A stretch of DNA of 35,129 nucleotides from Prevotella sp. (GTDB taxonomy: Bacteria > Bacteroidota > Bacteroidia > Bacteroidales > Bacteroidaceae): the NCBI GenBank assembly GCA_015060485.1, contig SUYI01000040.1, positions 1 to 35,129 on the forward strand. The letters run 5' to 3'. The stretch's first letter is position 1. The number at the start of each line of letters is the position of its first letter. Under the pieces are notes generated by a model, which saw nothing but the letters and a program-made list of their open reading frames with translations, had not been told where the DNA came from and searched no databases. The position numbers were made by a program, and so were the translations under genes. Positions 1 through 8,835 of this stretch are shown here, one piece after another.

Positions 1-1
1 A

Positions 2-37
2 GCGGAGTTGGTGGAGAGGCTTAATCCTGTAGTTTGA
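2..37 (+). CDS. Possible C-terminal tail of an upstream gene
   Basis: One forward frame reads AELVERLNPVV followed by TGA and ends 17 bases before the next start codon. It could be the last eleven residues of a gene that begins outside the window, in operon with the kinase that follows. Nothing identifies a family; it may be chance. Confidence 0.25.
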   Translation, partial: AELVERLNPVV

Positions 38-54
38 ATCTTTAAACTTGAATC

Positions 55-951
55 ATGAAACTTGAAACAAATAATATCATAGTAGGTGCAGGCCTGATCA
101 GTCTGGATGTGTTGATTTGGGAAGGAAACCGCATCCCTGTGTCATTTTATGTGGGTGGCACATGCGGTAATGTGATGATGATCCTCTCCCATATGGGTTG
201 GGATGCCTATCCCATAGCCCGTCTGGATGGCACGAAAGACGGAGTGAGAGTGTTGGATGACATGAAAAAGCACCGTGTACATACTGATTTTATTTCTACC
301 CAAGACGGTAAGACACCGGTGATCGTGCAGCGAAACTTCATTAATAAGGATGGTGTTCCCACACACAAGTTTGAATCGCGCAACAATATCGGGCGGTTCT
401 ATCTGGACTTCAAGTCGCTGACACTGAAACAGGCGAATGAGGTGATTGAGAGAATAGACTTTGTGCCAAAGGTATTCTTCTTTGACAGGGTTTCGCCCGC
501 CATCTTGAAGCTAGCCAGTACATTTAAGGAAAAGGGGGCGGTGATATTCTTTGAGCCTTCCAGCAGAGGAGGTAATGTCTTCCTATTCAACAAATGTGTT
601 GAGGTATCTGATATAGTCAAGTTCTCGGAACAGAGGATAAAAGACATTAACCAGTTTAAAGACTATAAGGATAAGCTGTTTATCCAGACGCAAGGGGCAA
701 AGGGTTTGAACTACCGCTTGAGTGGCGATTGGAAGCACTTGGAACCTGTTGCAAATAAAAAAGTGGTGGATACCGCTGGTGCTGGTGATTGGACAGCGGC
801 TGCTTTGATTAATAATTTGTTCAAAGACAAAGTAATGTTTGGAATATGCGATCTCTTAGAATCAGATTTGGAAACAGCTCTGAAAGAAGCGCAGAAAGTA
901 GGTGCTGAGAGTTGCTCTTATGAAGGGGCGCGTGGCATGATGCAGCAATGA
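55..951 (+). CDS. PfkB/ribokinase-family carbohydrate kinase
   Basis: A 298-residue protein of the usual length for cytosolic PfkB-family kinases, which phosphorylate sugars, nucleosides or related alcohols using ATP. The N-terminal family signature is seen as YVGGTCGNV near residue 34. The C-terminal signature DTAGAGD lies at residues 239-245, where the final Asp is the family's catalytic base and the GAG forms the anion hole. ATG at 55 gives a complete N-terminal beta strand (NIIVGAGLISLDVL). The substrate cannot be told from sequence. The next gene is on the other strand, so it either ends an operon entering from the left or stands alone. The fold and catalytic motif look intact. Confidence 0.85.
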   Translation: MKLETNNIIVGAGLISLDVLIWEGNRIPVSFYVGGTCGNVMMILSHMGWDAYPIARLDGTKDGVRVLDDMKKHRVHTDFISTQDGKTPVIVQRNFINKDGVPTHKFESRNNIGRFYLDFKSLTLKQANEVIERIDFVPKVFFFDRVSPAILKLASTFKEKGAVIFFEPSSRGGNVFLFNKCVEVSDIVKFSEQRIKDINQFKDYKDKLFIQTQGAKGLNYRLSGDWKHLEPVANKKVVDTAGAGDWTAAALINNLFKDKVMFGICDLLESDLETALKEAQKVGAESCSYEGARGMMQQ

Positions 952-982
952 AACAACTAAAGAACAGAGATATTTTAAAACG

Positions 983-1494
983 TTAATCTTTATATTTCTT
1001 CACTTCTTCAAAATTCACAAAAGCACTTTTACCCGCTATCAACACCTTTGTGCAAGATGGCGACCCACATACTAATGTCATTATTATTATTGATATTATG
1101 CCGATACCATATGTTTACATCGGGAAAGAACGTGCTAGCTTCAAGCACTGTAGAAACATACGATCTACTTGCATTGTCTCTAGTCAAGTCTGAAAGCATC
1201 TCGTACAATCCGTCCATTGTTGTCTCGATTCCTTTTATGTATTTTTTAATATACTCACGGACAGAAGATATTTCTGAACTTGATACTTTGCTTGAGATGT
1301 TTTGCCGGTCTATGACGAAATGCTTAATTATGTCATGGAACAAATCTTTCTTATCCTTCGCATAATAGAAAAATTGCCCCTCTGGTTAAACCTGATTCGT
1401 CCTCTATATCGCTCAACGAAACGCCATCAAATTGCTTTGACAGAAATAGCTTAAATGCGGCCCTATACAGGACTTCCTTGTTACTTTTACGCAT
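983..1494 (-). pseudogene. TetR/AcrR-family repressor, frameshifted
   Basis: Reading the minus strand from ATG at 1494 gives a typical TetR DNA-binding N-terminus (MRKSNKEVLYRAAFKLF, then SLSDIEDESGLTRGAIF). The frame then breaks at a run of five A/T at 1369-1373. Removing one base restores the family hallmark FYYAKDKKDLFHDI. The second frame continues as a helical ligand domain and stops at 1029. A further one-base shift there would extend it through KSAFVNFEEVKKYKD to a stop at 983, for about 170 residues in total. TetR repressors usually control a divergent or neighbouring gene; a palindromic operator-like site lies upstream at 1847. Either this is a genuine pseudogene or the homopolymer errors are technical. 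Confidence 0.7.
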
Positions 1495-1846
1495 AATTTT
1501 CTTAATTTTAGCACAAAAATACAGAAAAAAATTCATATTTCAATGAAAAATTGTAATTTTGTGTAACATACCGATAAGTTTGGTATAGGCATGGGTTCTG
1601 CCGCATCAACAAAAGGGAGTATTTTATAACGTGCGGCAAATCCATGCCGTTTTGTCCTTGCCCATTTGATGAACATTGACATGAGGCATAATATTTAGTT
1701 TTTATAAAGCCGTAGAGAAATACGCCAATAATTACCACATTTCTCTTAAGATAAGCGCACTAATTGTTGATTACCCATCAAGAAATCCCTAATGAGCAAA
1801 ACAAACATAAATAGTCTAAAGATTTATTAAACATCGCTACCGTTTT
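1495..1846. other. Intergenic region, no gene seen
   Basis: About 350 AT-rich bases between the TetR remnant and the palindromic promoter. Short frames exist on both strands, but none has recognisable protein features. No tRNA-like or strong hairpin structure was noticed. Confidence 0.4.
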
Positions 1847-1867
1847 AGATACTATTTAGTATCTTTG
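1847..1867 (+). promoter_or_regulatory. Palindromic operator overlapping a Bacteroides-type promoter
   Basis: AGATACTA-TT-TAGTATCT (1847-1864) is a perfect 8-bp inverted repeat with a two-base spacer. It overlaps TATCTTTG (1860-1867), a match to the Bacteroidales -7 element TAnnTTTG. A symmetric site placed on the promoter is what a dimeric repressor such as the neighbouring TetR would need. The promoter points at the decayed HD gene. Confidence 0.55.
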
Positions 1868-1907
1868 TGTTCGATAATTCAATAATTATTACTAAACTCA
1901 TAAAAAA

Positions 1908-2407
1908 ATGGCAATGGAAAGAATTAAAAACAAAAAGAATGTCTCAAAAAACGGAGTTCCCAATCAACGTGTCATAGACAATTTAAAAATTGCAACTTTT
2001 CGACGTTTATTGGGGAACTGTAGGACTTTTGCATGATTTGGATTATGAGCTTTATCCGGATGAACATTGCATAAAGAATGTGGAAATCCTGTCAAGAAAC
2101 GGCTATTCCCAGTCTTTCATTAATTCTGTATGTTCTCATGGATATGGGATTTGTACTAAAGTTCACCCAGAACACTTTGTGGAAAAGGTTCTATATTCTG
2201 TTGATGAGTTGTCTGGTATAAATATCAACAATGGTAATTGTCTGACCATCACACAGCACGAAAGACATAACGCAGGCGAGTCTAAAAAAGAAATTTAAGG
2301 ATAAGGCTTTTGCTGCTAAATGCTCAAGAACAGTAATAAAACGAGGTGCCGAGATTGAATTAATAATTCCCTGTTTCGTTAATGCAATGGAGCCATCTGG
2401 TACTTAG
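1908..2407 (+). pseudogene. HD-domain phosphohydrolase remnant
   Basis: A degraded gene. From about 1990 one frame reads VGLLHDLDYELYPDEHC and later SHGYGICTKVHPEHFVEKVLY and VDELSG. This is the arrangement of small Bacteroidales HD-superfamily proteins, whose HD pair (here HD in LLHDLD) binds metal. The frame is lost after about 2220, but another frame resumes the expected family tail as SLKKKFKDKAFAAKCSRTVI and ends at 2407. An ATG at 1908 opens a third frame of 42 codons that is out of phase. At least two frame breaks, and probably an internal deletion, leave it non-functional. It lies just downstream of the palindromic promoter at 1847-1867, so it may have been the target of the broken TetR gene. 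Confidence 0.65.
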
Positions 2408-2495
2408 GAAGTTTAATATGCCTACCGCGTCTATTAATAATTCCTAAATTACATTAAAATTGTATTTATAATTTTTCTACTAATAAAATAGTTGT

Positions 2496-2503
2496 TATCT
2501 TTG
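2496..2503 (+). promoter_or_regulatory. Promoter -7 element of the blaI operon
   Basis: TATCTTTG matches the Bacteroidales -7 consensus TAnnTTTG and lies 36 bases before the preferred blaI ATG at 2539. The AT-rich stretch just upstream (2455-2490) is where BlaI would be expected to bind, but I see no clear BlaI-type dyad. Confidence 0.55.
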
Positions 2504-2538
2504 CACCATAGTTGAATAGACAAAACGATAATAGCATT

Positions 2539-2916
2539 ATGGCAAAGAAAGAAATGAGAGAGTTGACGCATGCCGAATTGGAGGTGATGCAGATTCTCTG
2601 GGAGAAGAAAAAGGCCCTCGTCCGTGAGGTACTTGATGAGATGCCCGAGCCGAAACCTGCTTACAACACAGTTTCGACGGTCATCAGGGTGTTAGAAAAG
2701 AAAGGCTTCGTAAGTCATAAGGCTTTCGGGACGACCTACCAGTATTTTCCTCTGGTACGAAAAAAGGAGTACACGAAGGGATATATGGACACGGTAATGA
2801 CCAATTTCTTCGGTGGATCCATACACCAGATGCTCAGTTTCTTCAATGATACCAAATCTGTCAGTATCAGCGAACTGGAGGAGATTATCAGAATGATGAA
2901 AGAAGATAACAAATGA
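2539..2916 (+). CDS. BlaI/MecI-family transcriptional repressor
   Basis: A 125-residue winged-helix protein starting MAKKEMRELTHAELEVMQILW, with the characteristic YNTVSTVIRVLEKKGFV recognition-helix segment. BlaI/MecI proteins bind operator dyads as dimers and are inactivated when a partner M56 metalloprotease senses a signal. The stop overlaps the start of that partner by four bases (ATGA), so the pair is translationally coupled. A TTG at 2512 would add nine residues, but ATG at 2539 matches the family N-terminus and sits at a sensible distance from the -7 element at 2496. The operon continues into a GLPGLI protein and an outer-membrane receptor, so the target is probably envelope-related, not beta-lactam resistance. 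Confidence 0.88.
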   Translation: MAKKEMRELTHAELEVMQILWEKKKALVREVLDEMPEPKPAYNTVSTVIRVLEKKGFVSHKAFGTTYQYFPLVRKKEYTKGYMDTVMTNFFGGSIHQMLSFFNDTKSVSISELEEIIRMMKEDNK

Positions 2917-3911
2917 AGTCACCCCTGTTATATATCACAGAAAGCCTGATTTGCAGTGGACTGTTCCTGATAGTTTATCAGTGTCTGATAGCCCGAGTAA
3001 CATCATGGCAGATACAACGGCGGTTTCTCTTGATTGCCTCCATTGCAGCATGTGTTATCCCTGGGTTGCAGATACCCGTGTTAAGCAGTGGCACAGTTAT
3101 GTATTATGGAATTCCCGCAGAAACAGAAAGCAACGCAGCATTGACCATCGGACTTTACGTTTACATGATGGGAATAGCAGTCATGCTTCTTTCGGGGCTA
3201 AATCAGTTCCGTCGGATTTGGCATATTCGCAAGAACGGACTGCGGACAAGCCACGAGCATAACGTTACCGTTGTAACTAGCACAAAAGTTAAGACACCTT
3301 TCTCATTCTTACGGACTATTTACCTTCCACAGATTGACAATGAAACAGAACGTAGTCATATTTTCGCCCACGAACTGAGCCACATTCTCCACCGTCATTC
3401 TTTGGAGAAAATTTTTATGGAAGTGCTAAAGATTCTGTTCTGGTTCAATCCTTTTATATGGCTCTTTACCATCCGTCTTGTGGAAGTACAGGAACTGGAG
3501 GCGGACAGCGAAGCCTTGAGCAATGGGTTTGGAATAAACGACTATCGTGCCACATTGCTGAAATATCTTTTTGGCATTGAGCTTGACATGGTAAACTGCA
3601 TGGCGCGACACCCATTGGCCAAAAGATTCCGTGCTATGGGGCGGCAACACAAGTGGAAAAATGGACGTGTATGGCTGCTTGTGCCGATGGTCATGATTTC
3701 AATAGCGGCATTCGCTTTGACGGAAAGCCCCTCTGAAGGACCGGTTATCGTAATTGACGGCCAGATTGAAAAAGGTTTCGACCACATCGACCCTGCCCAG
3801 ATAAAGGCCATGACTATTATCAAAGACAAGAAACTGCTCAACGAGCTACGACAGCAATATGGTCGGCAGGCTGAAAACGGCATTATAGAAATAGAACTGA
3901 TTAATAAATAG
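2913..3911 (+). CDS. M56-family (BlaR1-like) membrane metallopeptidase with plug-like tail
   Basis: A 332-residue membrane protein with hydrophobic helices near residues 5-28, 38-58 and 80-97. The zinc site is HELSH at residues 153-157, with a downstream Glu in VQELEADSEAL. This is the sensor/protease half of BlaR1-type systems and probably cleaves or inactivates the BlaI repressor encoded immediately upstream (four-base overlap). Another hydrophobic segment (VWLLVPMVMISIAAFAL) precedes a short periplasmic tail ending in an IDPAQIKAMTIIKDKK block and ENGIIEIELINK. That tail resembles the TonB-receptor plug subdomain that Bacteroidetes M56 proteins often carry, and it may contact the outer-membrane protein encoded two genes downstream. 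There is no penicillin-binding sensor domain. Confidence 0.85.
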   Translation: MKSPLLYITESLICSGLFLIVYQCLIARVTSWQIQRRFLLIASIAACVIPGLQIPVLSSGTVMYYGIPAETESNAALTIGLYVYMMGIAVMLLSGLNQFRRIWHIRKNGLRTSHEHNVTVVTSTKVKTPFSFLRTIYLPQIDNETERSHIFAHELSHILHRHSLEKIFMEVLKILFWFNPFIWLFTIRLVEVQELEADSEALSNGFGINDYRATLLKYLFGIELDMVNCMARHPLAKRFRAMGRQHKWKNGRVWLLVPMVMISIAAFALTESPSEGPVIVIDGQIEKGFDHIDPAQIKAMTIIKDKKLLNELRQQYGRQAENGIIEIELINK

Positions 3912-3918
3912 CATTCCA

Positions 3919-4752
3919 ATGAAGAGATTCTTTATTTTTCTGACGGGGCTTTTTGCCTCGTCCTGGGTAATCTACGCCCAAGAGAACATCCCGGTACAGG
4001 CATCTTACGAATGTCTGTACGAGTATCAAGTCACCAATGAAAAAGGCGACCGCGACACATACGCTACCATCTTGCAAATAGGTAGTCACGCAGCCCGTTT
4101 CCTCGACTATACGGCCTATCAGACTGATTCCATCGGTCAGTCGCCTAATACGTCACAAGAAGAAGTAGAGAAGTTCCAAAAACAAGAGCAACGCAATGAG
4201 TTCTTCTTCGACCAAACCGTTTGGCAGAATCAACCAACAAACAAAATGTCGGTCTATAGTGTCATTCCGCCTGACCGCTATACCTATACCGAGAATAGCC
4301 ATTCCGTACAATGGACGCTGACAGAGGACACAGACACAGTCTGCGGCTATATCTGCCACAAGGCGACGGGCGCCTATGGTGGCAGAATGTGGACGACATG
4401 GTATGCACAGGACATTCCCGTACCCTTTGGCCCGTGGAAACTCTGCGGACTGCCCGGCCTTGTGATGCGGGCTACCGATGCTGACGGCATCCACAGCTTC
4501 GAAGCCATTGCGTTTCGCAAGGGTATAACAGACATACCAGCTCCCAACACAAAGAATTATATCAAGACCACAAGGGATAAGTTCGTCAAGATGAAAAACA
4601 ATTTTGAGAAGAATCCCATGGGCAATATACCCTTTGAGACTATTGGCCGCATGGTGATAGATAAGCAGGGAGGAGGAAAGGGTTCTATCTTCATAGACGG
4701 ACAGCAACTTCGAATCCGCCCCAATGGTTACGTTCCTTTAGAACTACAATAG
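3919..4752 (+). CDS. GLPGLI-family secreted protein
   Basis: A 277-residue protein with a clear signal peptide (MKRFFIFLTGLFASSWVIYAQ, predicted cut after YAQ). It carries the family's eponymous motif as GPWKLCGLPGLVMRA around residue 175. GLPGLI proteins are Bacteroidetes-specific exported proteins of unknown biochemical role, often encoded next to TonB-receptor-like proteins, as here. The gene starts seven bases after the M56 gene and ends 12 bases before the receptor, so the group reads as one operon. Several Tyr/Trp-rich segments (TTWYAQDIPVPFGPW) fit a beta-rich envelope protein. Confidence 0.85.
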   Translation: MKRFFIFLTGLFASSWVIYAQENIPVQASYECLYEYQVTNEKGDRDTYATILQIGSHAARFLDYTAYQTDSIGQSPNTSQEEVEKFQKQEQRNEFFFDQTVWQNQPTNKMSVYSVIPPDRYTYTENSHSVQWTLTEDTDTVCGYICHKATGAYGGRMWTTWYAQDIPVPFGPWKLCGLPGLVMRATDADGIHSFEAIAFRKGITDIPAPNTKNYIKTTRDKFVKMKNNFEKNPMGNIPFETIGRMVIDKQGGGKGSIFIDGQQLRIRPNGYVPLELQ

Positions 4753-4764
4753 ATACTTACGACT

Positions 4765-7341
4765 ATGCCTCATCATCTGCTTTGCACCTTTGCCTTACTC
4801 GTCCTTTGTGCTTGTAAGTCCGTAGCACAGATTACTGTGAGCGGTATTGTAACGGATGGCGTTAGCCCCTTGGAAGGTGTCATCATCAAGGCATCTTCCG
4901 AAAACCATACGTTAGCCTATACCATGACAGACGGGGCAGGGAAATATCGAATCCAAGTTCCTCTTACAGACAAGCCCATACGCCTGTCGGCAGAACATTT
5001 GGGCTATGAGAAGCAGACAAAGAGCATAGAGAACAGGACGCAAACCTGCAACTTTATACTGCATGAGAAGACACAGGTTTTGAAAGAGGTGATTGTAAAA
5101 GCATCACCGATAACCCAGCGTGGCGATACCCTGTCATACAATGTGGCTTCATTCGCTACTGCATCGGACTATACTTTGAAGGATGTCCTAAAGAAACTCC
5201 CTGGGATAGAGGTAGCCAAAAACGGCCATATCCAATACTTGGGAAAGGACATATCCCAATTTTACATAGAGGATGTAGACTTATTGGGTGGAAAGTATAA
5301 CATTGCCACCAATAACATACCAGCTGATTACGTCAGTACCGTACAGGTTTACAACCACCATCAACCCGTCAAGATGAACAAGGACATTTTCTCTGATGAC
5401 GTGGCCCTCAATATCAAGCTCAGTAAAAAGGCTAAGCTTAAACCAGTAGGTACGATAGAAGGTCTGCTTGGTTTGTCGAAAGAAAAAACGCTTTATCAGT
5501 TTGGCGGTGCTGGCCTGCTGTTCACCAAGAAGTTTCAGACCATAGCCACCGTCAAAGTAGGCAATGAATCATCTTTTGCTGAACGTGAAGGGCTTGACCA
5601 TCTTGCTTCCACGCAGACGCATTCCCTTTCAGAGGATATATTGGGTAGCATTTCAGCTTCTACTCCACCACTTGCCGCTGACAGGTATTCCTATCCGCGA
5701 GACCAACACTACTCCTTGAACAGCAGTCTTAAACTATCGGACAACAAAACATTAAAGATGAACGCCGGATATGCCTATTCGCACGGGCATCATTCCTACG
5801 GTGACGTGAAAGCCTATTATGCAGGAGACACTACTATCGTCATAGAGCAAACAAAGGACTATTTTGCCACGAAGAAAGCGCCTTCTTTCACACTGGAGTA
5901 CAAGAATAATTCGGCTAAAGCCTATATCGTCAACTCGTTCTCGTCGAATGCTTCGTTCAAGACGGCAGAATTGCCAACCATCCGAAATGCCCTCATGACG
6001 CAGCAGCGCCAGACGCTTGACGCCTATAACTTATCCAACGAACTTACGGCAAACTGGCGGCGTGGACATTGGAGCATCAACACCTCCAATTTCATGCAAC
6101 TGTCCGTCTCACCCAATGCTCAACTGGATATAAAATATAACAACCAAGTTGTTTCACAATGGATGAAATCACTGAATTTCTCCGTGGCAGAGAGGATTTC
6201 TGGAACCTACATTAAAAACAGGGCGCGGATATATCTGCCACTGACTCTGCAATATAAACGGCAGAACATGCGTACCTCTTTGGAAGATGACAACCAGACA
6301 GCCATTGGCAATAGCAGCGCGTTTGACAACTACAGGCTCTCATTCTCTCCTCAGTACGAATATACGGCGCCCAGCCTGAATGTTCGCGCGGCACTTGCCA
6401 CTCATGCCGACTACATAAGCCACCATGACCATAACAACAATCAAGATATATCACACTTCACGCTGTCCTTTTGCCCAGAGGCAGACATTAGCTATAAACT
6501 TACACCAAGGGCAACGATTACGACAAAAGCCAGCTATAAGCGTTCCCTTGGTGACATCAGGGATTTACTCCTGTATCCTATACGAACCGACATCCTTACG
6601 GAGCGTCTTTCAATGGGCGAATTGTCTGACAAAAAAGTCATTACGGCAAAGGTCCGCTTTGACTACAAGTTCCCCATCAGCCAGTGGTTCTTTAATATGG
6701 ACTGCACGTATCGTAATACAAAATCAAATAGCATAACCTCGCAAGTCGTTACTGACAACTTGATTGCGTATGTTGATGTTCCACGGTTACACAGTGCTGA
6801 CAAGTTCACATCGTCTGTCTGTGCCGTAAAGCGGTTTCAGTCTATCGGCACCAAACTGTCATTAAGTCTACAATATTCTTGGAGTCGTCAGCAGGTTATG
6901 CAAAACGCATCGCTGATTGGAACGACCAGCGAGAGCCTCGCTATCATCCCATCCGTCATATCCAAGCCTTTCGGTTTTCTGGAGTTCTCTTACGAAGGCC
7001 AGATGCGCAAGGCATCATCAAAATATCTCGCAACCAGAAGAAGTCTCTGGCAGCAAGACCATAGCCTGAAGTTTATCCTGTCACCATGGAAAACCTTCCT
7101 GGTTCACGTAGGGAGCGATATTGCAAAGAGAGACATCAGCGATGATGTTTCCAAGACCATCGTGCTGTTCGACTGTGGCCTCTCTTATCGACAAAAAGCG
7201 TTCAAATATAGCCTGAACCTGAACAACATCTTCAATCAACGGCAGTATACCTATACCGAATACAGTACGGTTAATACATACACCTATCAATACAACCTTC
7301 GAGGAAGGGAATTCCTTTTAGCGATTTCTTATACATTATAA
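4765..7341 (+). CDS. TonB-dependent-receptor-like outer-membrane beta-barrel protein
   Basis: An 858-residue protein with an N-terminal signal sequence (LLCTFALLVLCACKSVAQ). A carboxypeptidase-regulatory-like beta-sandwich follows (ITVSGIVTDGVSPLEGVIIK to about residue 105). Next is a plug-like segment (VLKEVIVKASPI, LKDVLKKLPGIEV, VSTVQVYNHHQPVK) and then a long stretch of alternating aromatic beta strands typical of a barrel. It is somewhat short for a SusC-type receptor and I see no TonB box. It could be a transporter or a surface assembly protein of the CarboxypepD_reg/OmpA-less receptor class. Signal cleavage is possible either after VAQ or at a lipobox-like LCAC. It follows the GLPGLI gene, a pairing often seen in this phylum. 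Confidence 0.8.
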   Translation: MPHHLLCTFALLVLCACKSVAQITVSGIVTDGVSPLEGVIIKASSENHTLAYTMTDGAGKYRIQVPLTDKPIRLSAEHLGYEKQTKSIENRTQTCNFILHEKTQVLKEVIVKASPITQRGDTLSYNVASFATASDYTLKDVLKKLPGIEVAKNGHIQYLGKDISQFYIEDVDLLGGKYNIATNNIPADYVSTVQVYNHHQPVKMNKDIFSDDVALNIKLSKKAKLKPVGTIEGLLGLSKEKTLYQFGGAGLLFTKKFQTIATVKVGNESSFAEREGLDHLASTQTHSLSEDILGSISASTPPLAADRYSYPRDQHYSLNSSLKLSDNKTLKMNAGYAYSHGHHSYGDVKAYYAGDTTIVIEQTKDYFATKKAPSFTLEYKNNSAKAYIVNSFSSNASFKTAELPTIRNALMTQQRQTLDAYNLSNELTANWRRGHWSINTSNFMQLSVSPNAQLDIKYNNQVVSQWMKSLNFSVAERISGTYIKNRARIYLPLTLQYKRQNMRTSLEDDNQTAIGNSSAFDNYRLSFSPQYEYTAPSLNVRAALATHADYISHHDHNNNQDISHFTLSFCPEADISYKLTPRATITTKASYKRSLGDIRDLLLYPIRTDILTERLSMGELSDKKVITAKVRFDYKFPISQWFFNMDCTYRNTKSNSITSQVVTDNLIAYVDVPRLHSADKFTSSVCAVKRFQSIGTKLSLSLQYSWSRQQVMQNASLIGTTSESLAIIPSVISKPFGFLEFSYEGQMRKASSKYLATRRSLWQQDHSLKFILSPWKTFLVHVGSDIAKRDISDDVSKTIVLFDCGLSYRQKAFKYSLNLNNIFNQRQYTYTEYSTVNTYTYQYNLRGREFLLAISYTL

Positions 7342-7347
7342 TGCCTT

Positions 7348-8385
7348 ATGATTAGTAGTTTTTTATTTTCAATTCTTCTATTCTCCATGCCTGCTGAACC
7401 AACAGCAGAAGATGAAGTTCTGTCAGAGTTTAGAACCATAGAAAAAGGAAAGACAGAGCAAGTCGACTTTCCGAAGAACGAGATTCTGAATCCTATCATG
7501 ATTGCCTGCACAGACAAGGCTATTGCTCTCTCTAATATCTTCAAGCCTACTTACCTCTCTCTGTATGATTATAGAAATCGCTCTTTCGTGGGCCAATTTC
7601 TCCATGCGGGGAGAGGAGCAGATGAGGTGAGTATGATGATGACCTTCAAATCAGAAAGCGACGGTTTTTATTTCTGGGACCCGAATAAGCATTTGCTCTC
7701 TTCAGTAAAAGCAGATACCCCATGGCTTATCAGTAAATCCGTCAGTTTCGCAAAGGCCAATAGCCAGATATTCAAGGCGTATCGCATCAATGATGATACA
7801 AGTTTTGGCACAGGGCCATTTCAAGGTCATCCGTTTGCCATCTTAAACAATAAGACTGATTCTGCCACAACACTCTTTGGCATCTACCCTTTGTCTGAAG
7901 AGGAAAATCTGAACGACACCCAAAAGGCGTATGCCTGTCAGTGGAACTGCCATTATGAGCCAGGGCGGAAAAGGATGGCCGCAGCAACGACCTGCGGGTC
8001 ATTCATTGCATTCTACGACTTGAAGGATTTAAATGAACCGGCGTTAGTTTGTAGAAAGGGAAATATTCTGCCAAAGTTTGTAAAGGCAAAGGGCGGTACG
8101 GTCAAAATTCTCCCGGACAACACCTATGGCTTTATTGACGTAACAGGCAATGCTCATTATTGTGTTGCCCTTTATTGGGGGAAGCGCCATGATGATTTTC
8201 CAAAAGACATATATGGTGGAAACATGCTCCTTATTTATGACTGGAATGGCAAGCCCATTAGGGCTATCAAACTCGAAAACATTTATCGGGCAATTACCAT
8301 CACACCCGATTCTGACACAATCCTTTTGGTGAGAAAGAATAGCACGGGTGAATTTGTGGTAGAGAGACTTCAGCTGCCAAAGTGA
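7348..8385 (+). CDS. BF3164-like six-bladed beta-propeller protein (copy 1)
   Basis: A 345-residue protein with an N-terminal signal-like segment (MISSFLFSILLFSMPA) but no lipobox cysteine. The body has the family's repeated strands and conserved blocks: KNEILNPIMIACTDKA, FYFWDPNKHLL, GFIDVTGNAHYCVALYWG and LLIYDWNGKPIRAIKL. It begins six bases after the receptor gene, so it probably ends the blaI operon. It is clearly paralogous along its whole length to the protein at 11703-12746 (shared blocks include ILNPIMIACTD and FWDPNK). Copy 2 has a lipoprotein signal, so the two are likely placed differently in the envelope. Biochemical function is unknown; propellers of this kind usually bind ligands or partner proteins. 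Confidence 0.8.
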   Translation: MISSFLFSILLFSMPAEPTAEDEVLSEFRTIEKGKTEQVDFPKNEILNPIMIACTDKAIALSNIFKPTYLSLYDYRNRSFVGQFLHAGRGADEVSMMMTFKSESDGFYFWDPNKHLLSSVKADTPWLISKSVSFAKANSQIFKAYRINDDTSFGTGPFQGHPFAILNNKTDSATTLFGIYPLSEEENLNDTQKAYACQWNCHYEPGRKRMAAATTCGSFIAFYDLKDLNEPALVCRKGNILPKFVKAKGGTVKILPDNTYGFIDVTGNAHYCVALYWGKRHDDFPKDIYGGNMLLIYDWNGKPIRAIKLENIYRAITITPDSDTILLVRKNSTGEFVVERLQLPK

Positions 8386-8699
8386 ATTGGACAGCCCATG
8401 CCTTTCGTTCCTTAAATAGGCCATTTTTTATTATACTCGTTGTGCGTTGTGACCCTGTTCTAAAAAAAGAAGGGAATTTCAAGTGTAAATATTACGAGTG
8501 AATGGGCCTGATTTTGGTCGATAAAAATAAATAAACGATGTAACCACTTTAGGTAGTTCGGTATTGGAAGCATAAAATGTTGGCCCAATCAGAGTTCCTG
8601 AAAATCTTTTTTTGAGGTTTTTGCCCCATAGCTCCGCAAATTCTTTTTGAAAAACACCGTTCGGTATTTAACGGTATTAAATTATTTATGAACATAAAT
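8386..8699. other. Intergenic region with a candidate regulatory motif
   Basis: Just over 300 AT-rich bases without a convincing gene. Near its end, ACCGTTCGGTATTT (8656-8669) followed by ACGGTATT resembles the repeated element in front of the NVEALA cluster (10791) and luxR (34764-34783, minus). The IS element inserted 40 bases further on and may have disrupted a promoter here. Confidence 0.4.
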
Positions 8700-8708
8700 A
8701 TTTTGGTT
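8700..8708 (+). repeat. Left target-site duplication of the IS element
   Basis: ATTTTGGTT lies directly before the left inverted repeat and is repeated exactly at 10366-10374 directly after the right one. A 9-bp duplication is in the range known for IS4-family elements. Confidence 0.8.
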
Positions 8709-8835
8709 CACTAGCGTCTCTTAAAATTATTTAAATTAAAAATTAAAGTTCTCATGCACAATGTTTTAGCCCTCTGGTACCCTGTCCGGGTTTTGAAATG
8801 CCTACCTTTGCATCCGATTCTAAATCGGAGCAGAT

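Noticed and set aside
1048..1365. Forward 105-codon frame over the TetR remnant
   Set aside because: The opposite strand carries recognisable TetR sequence; the forward frame has no domain.
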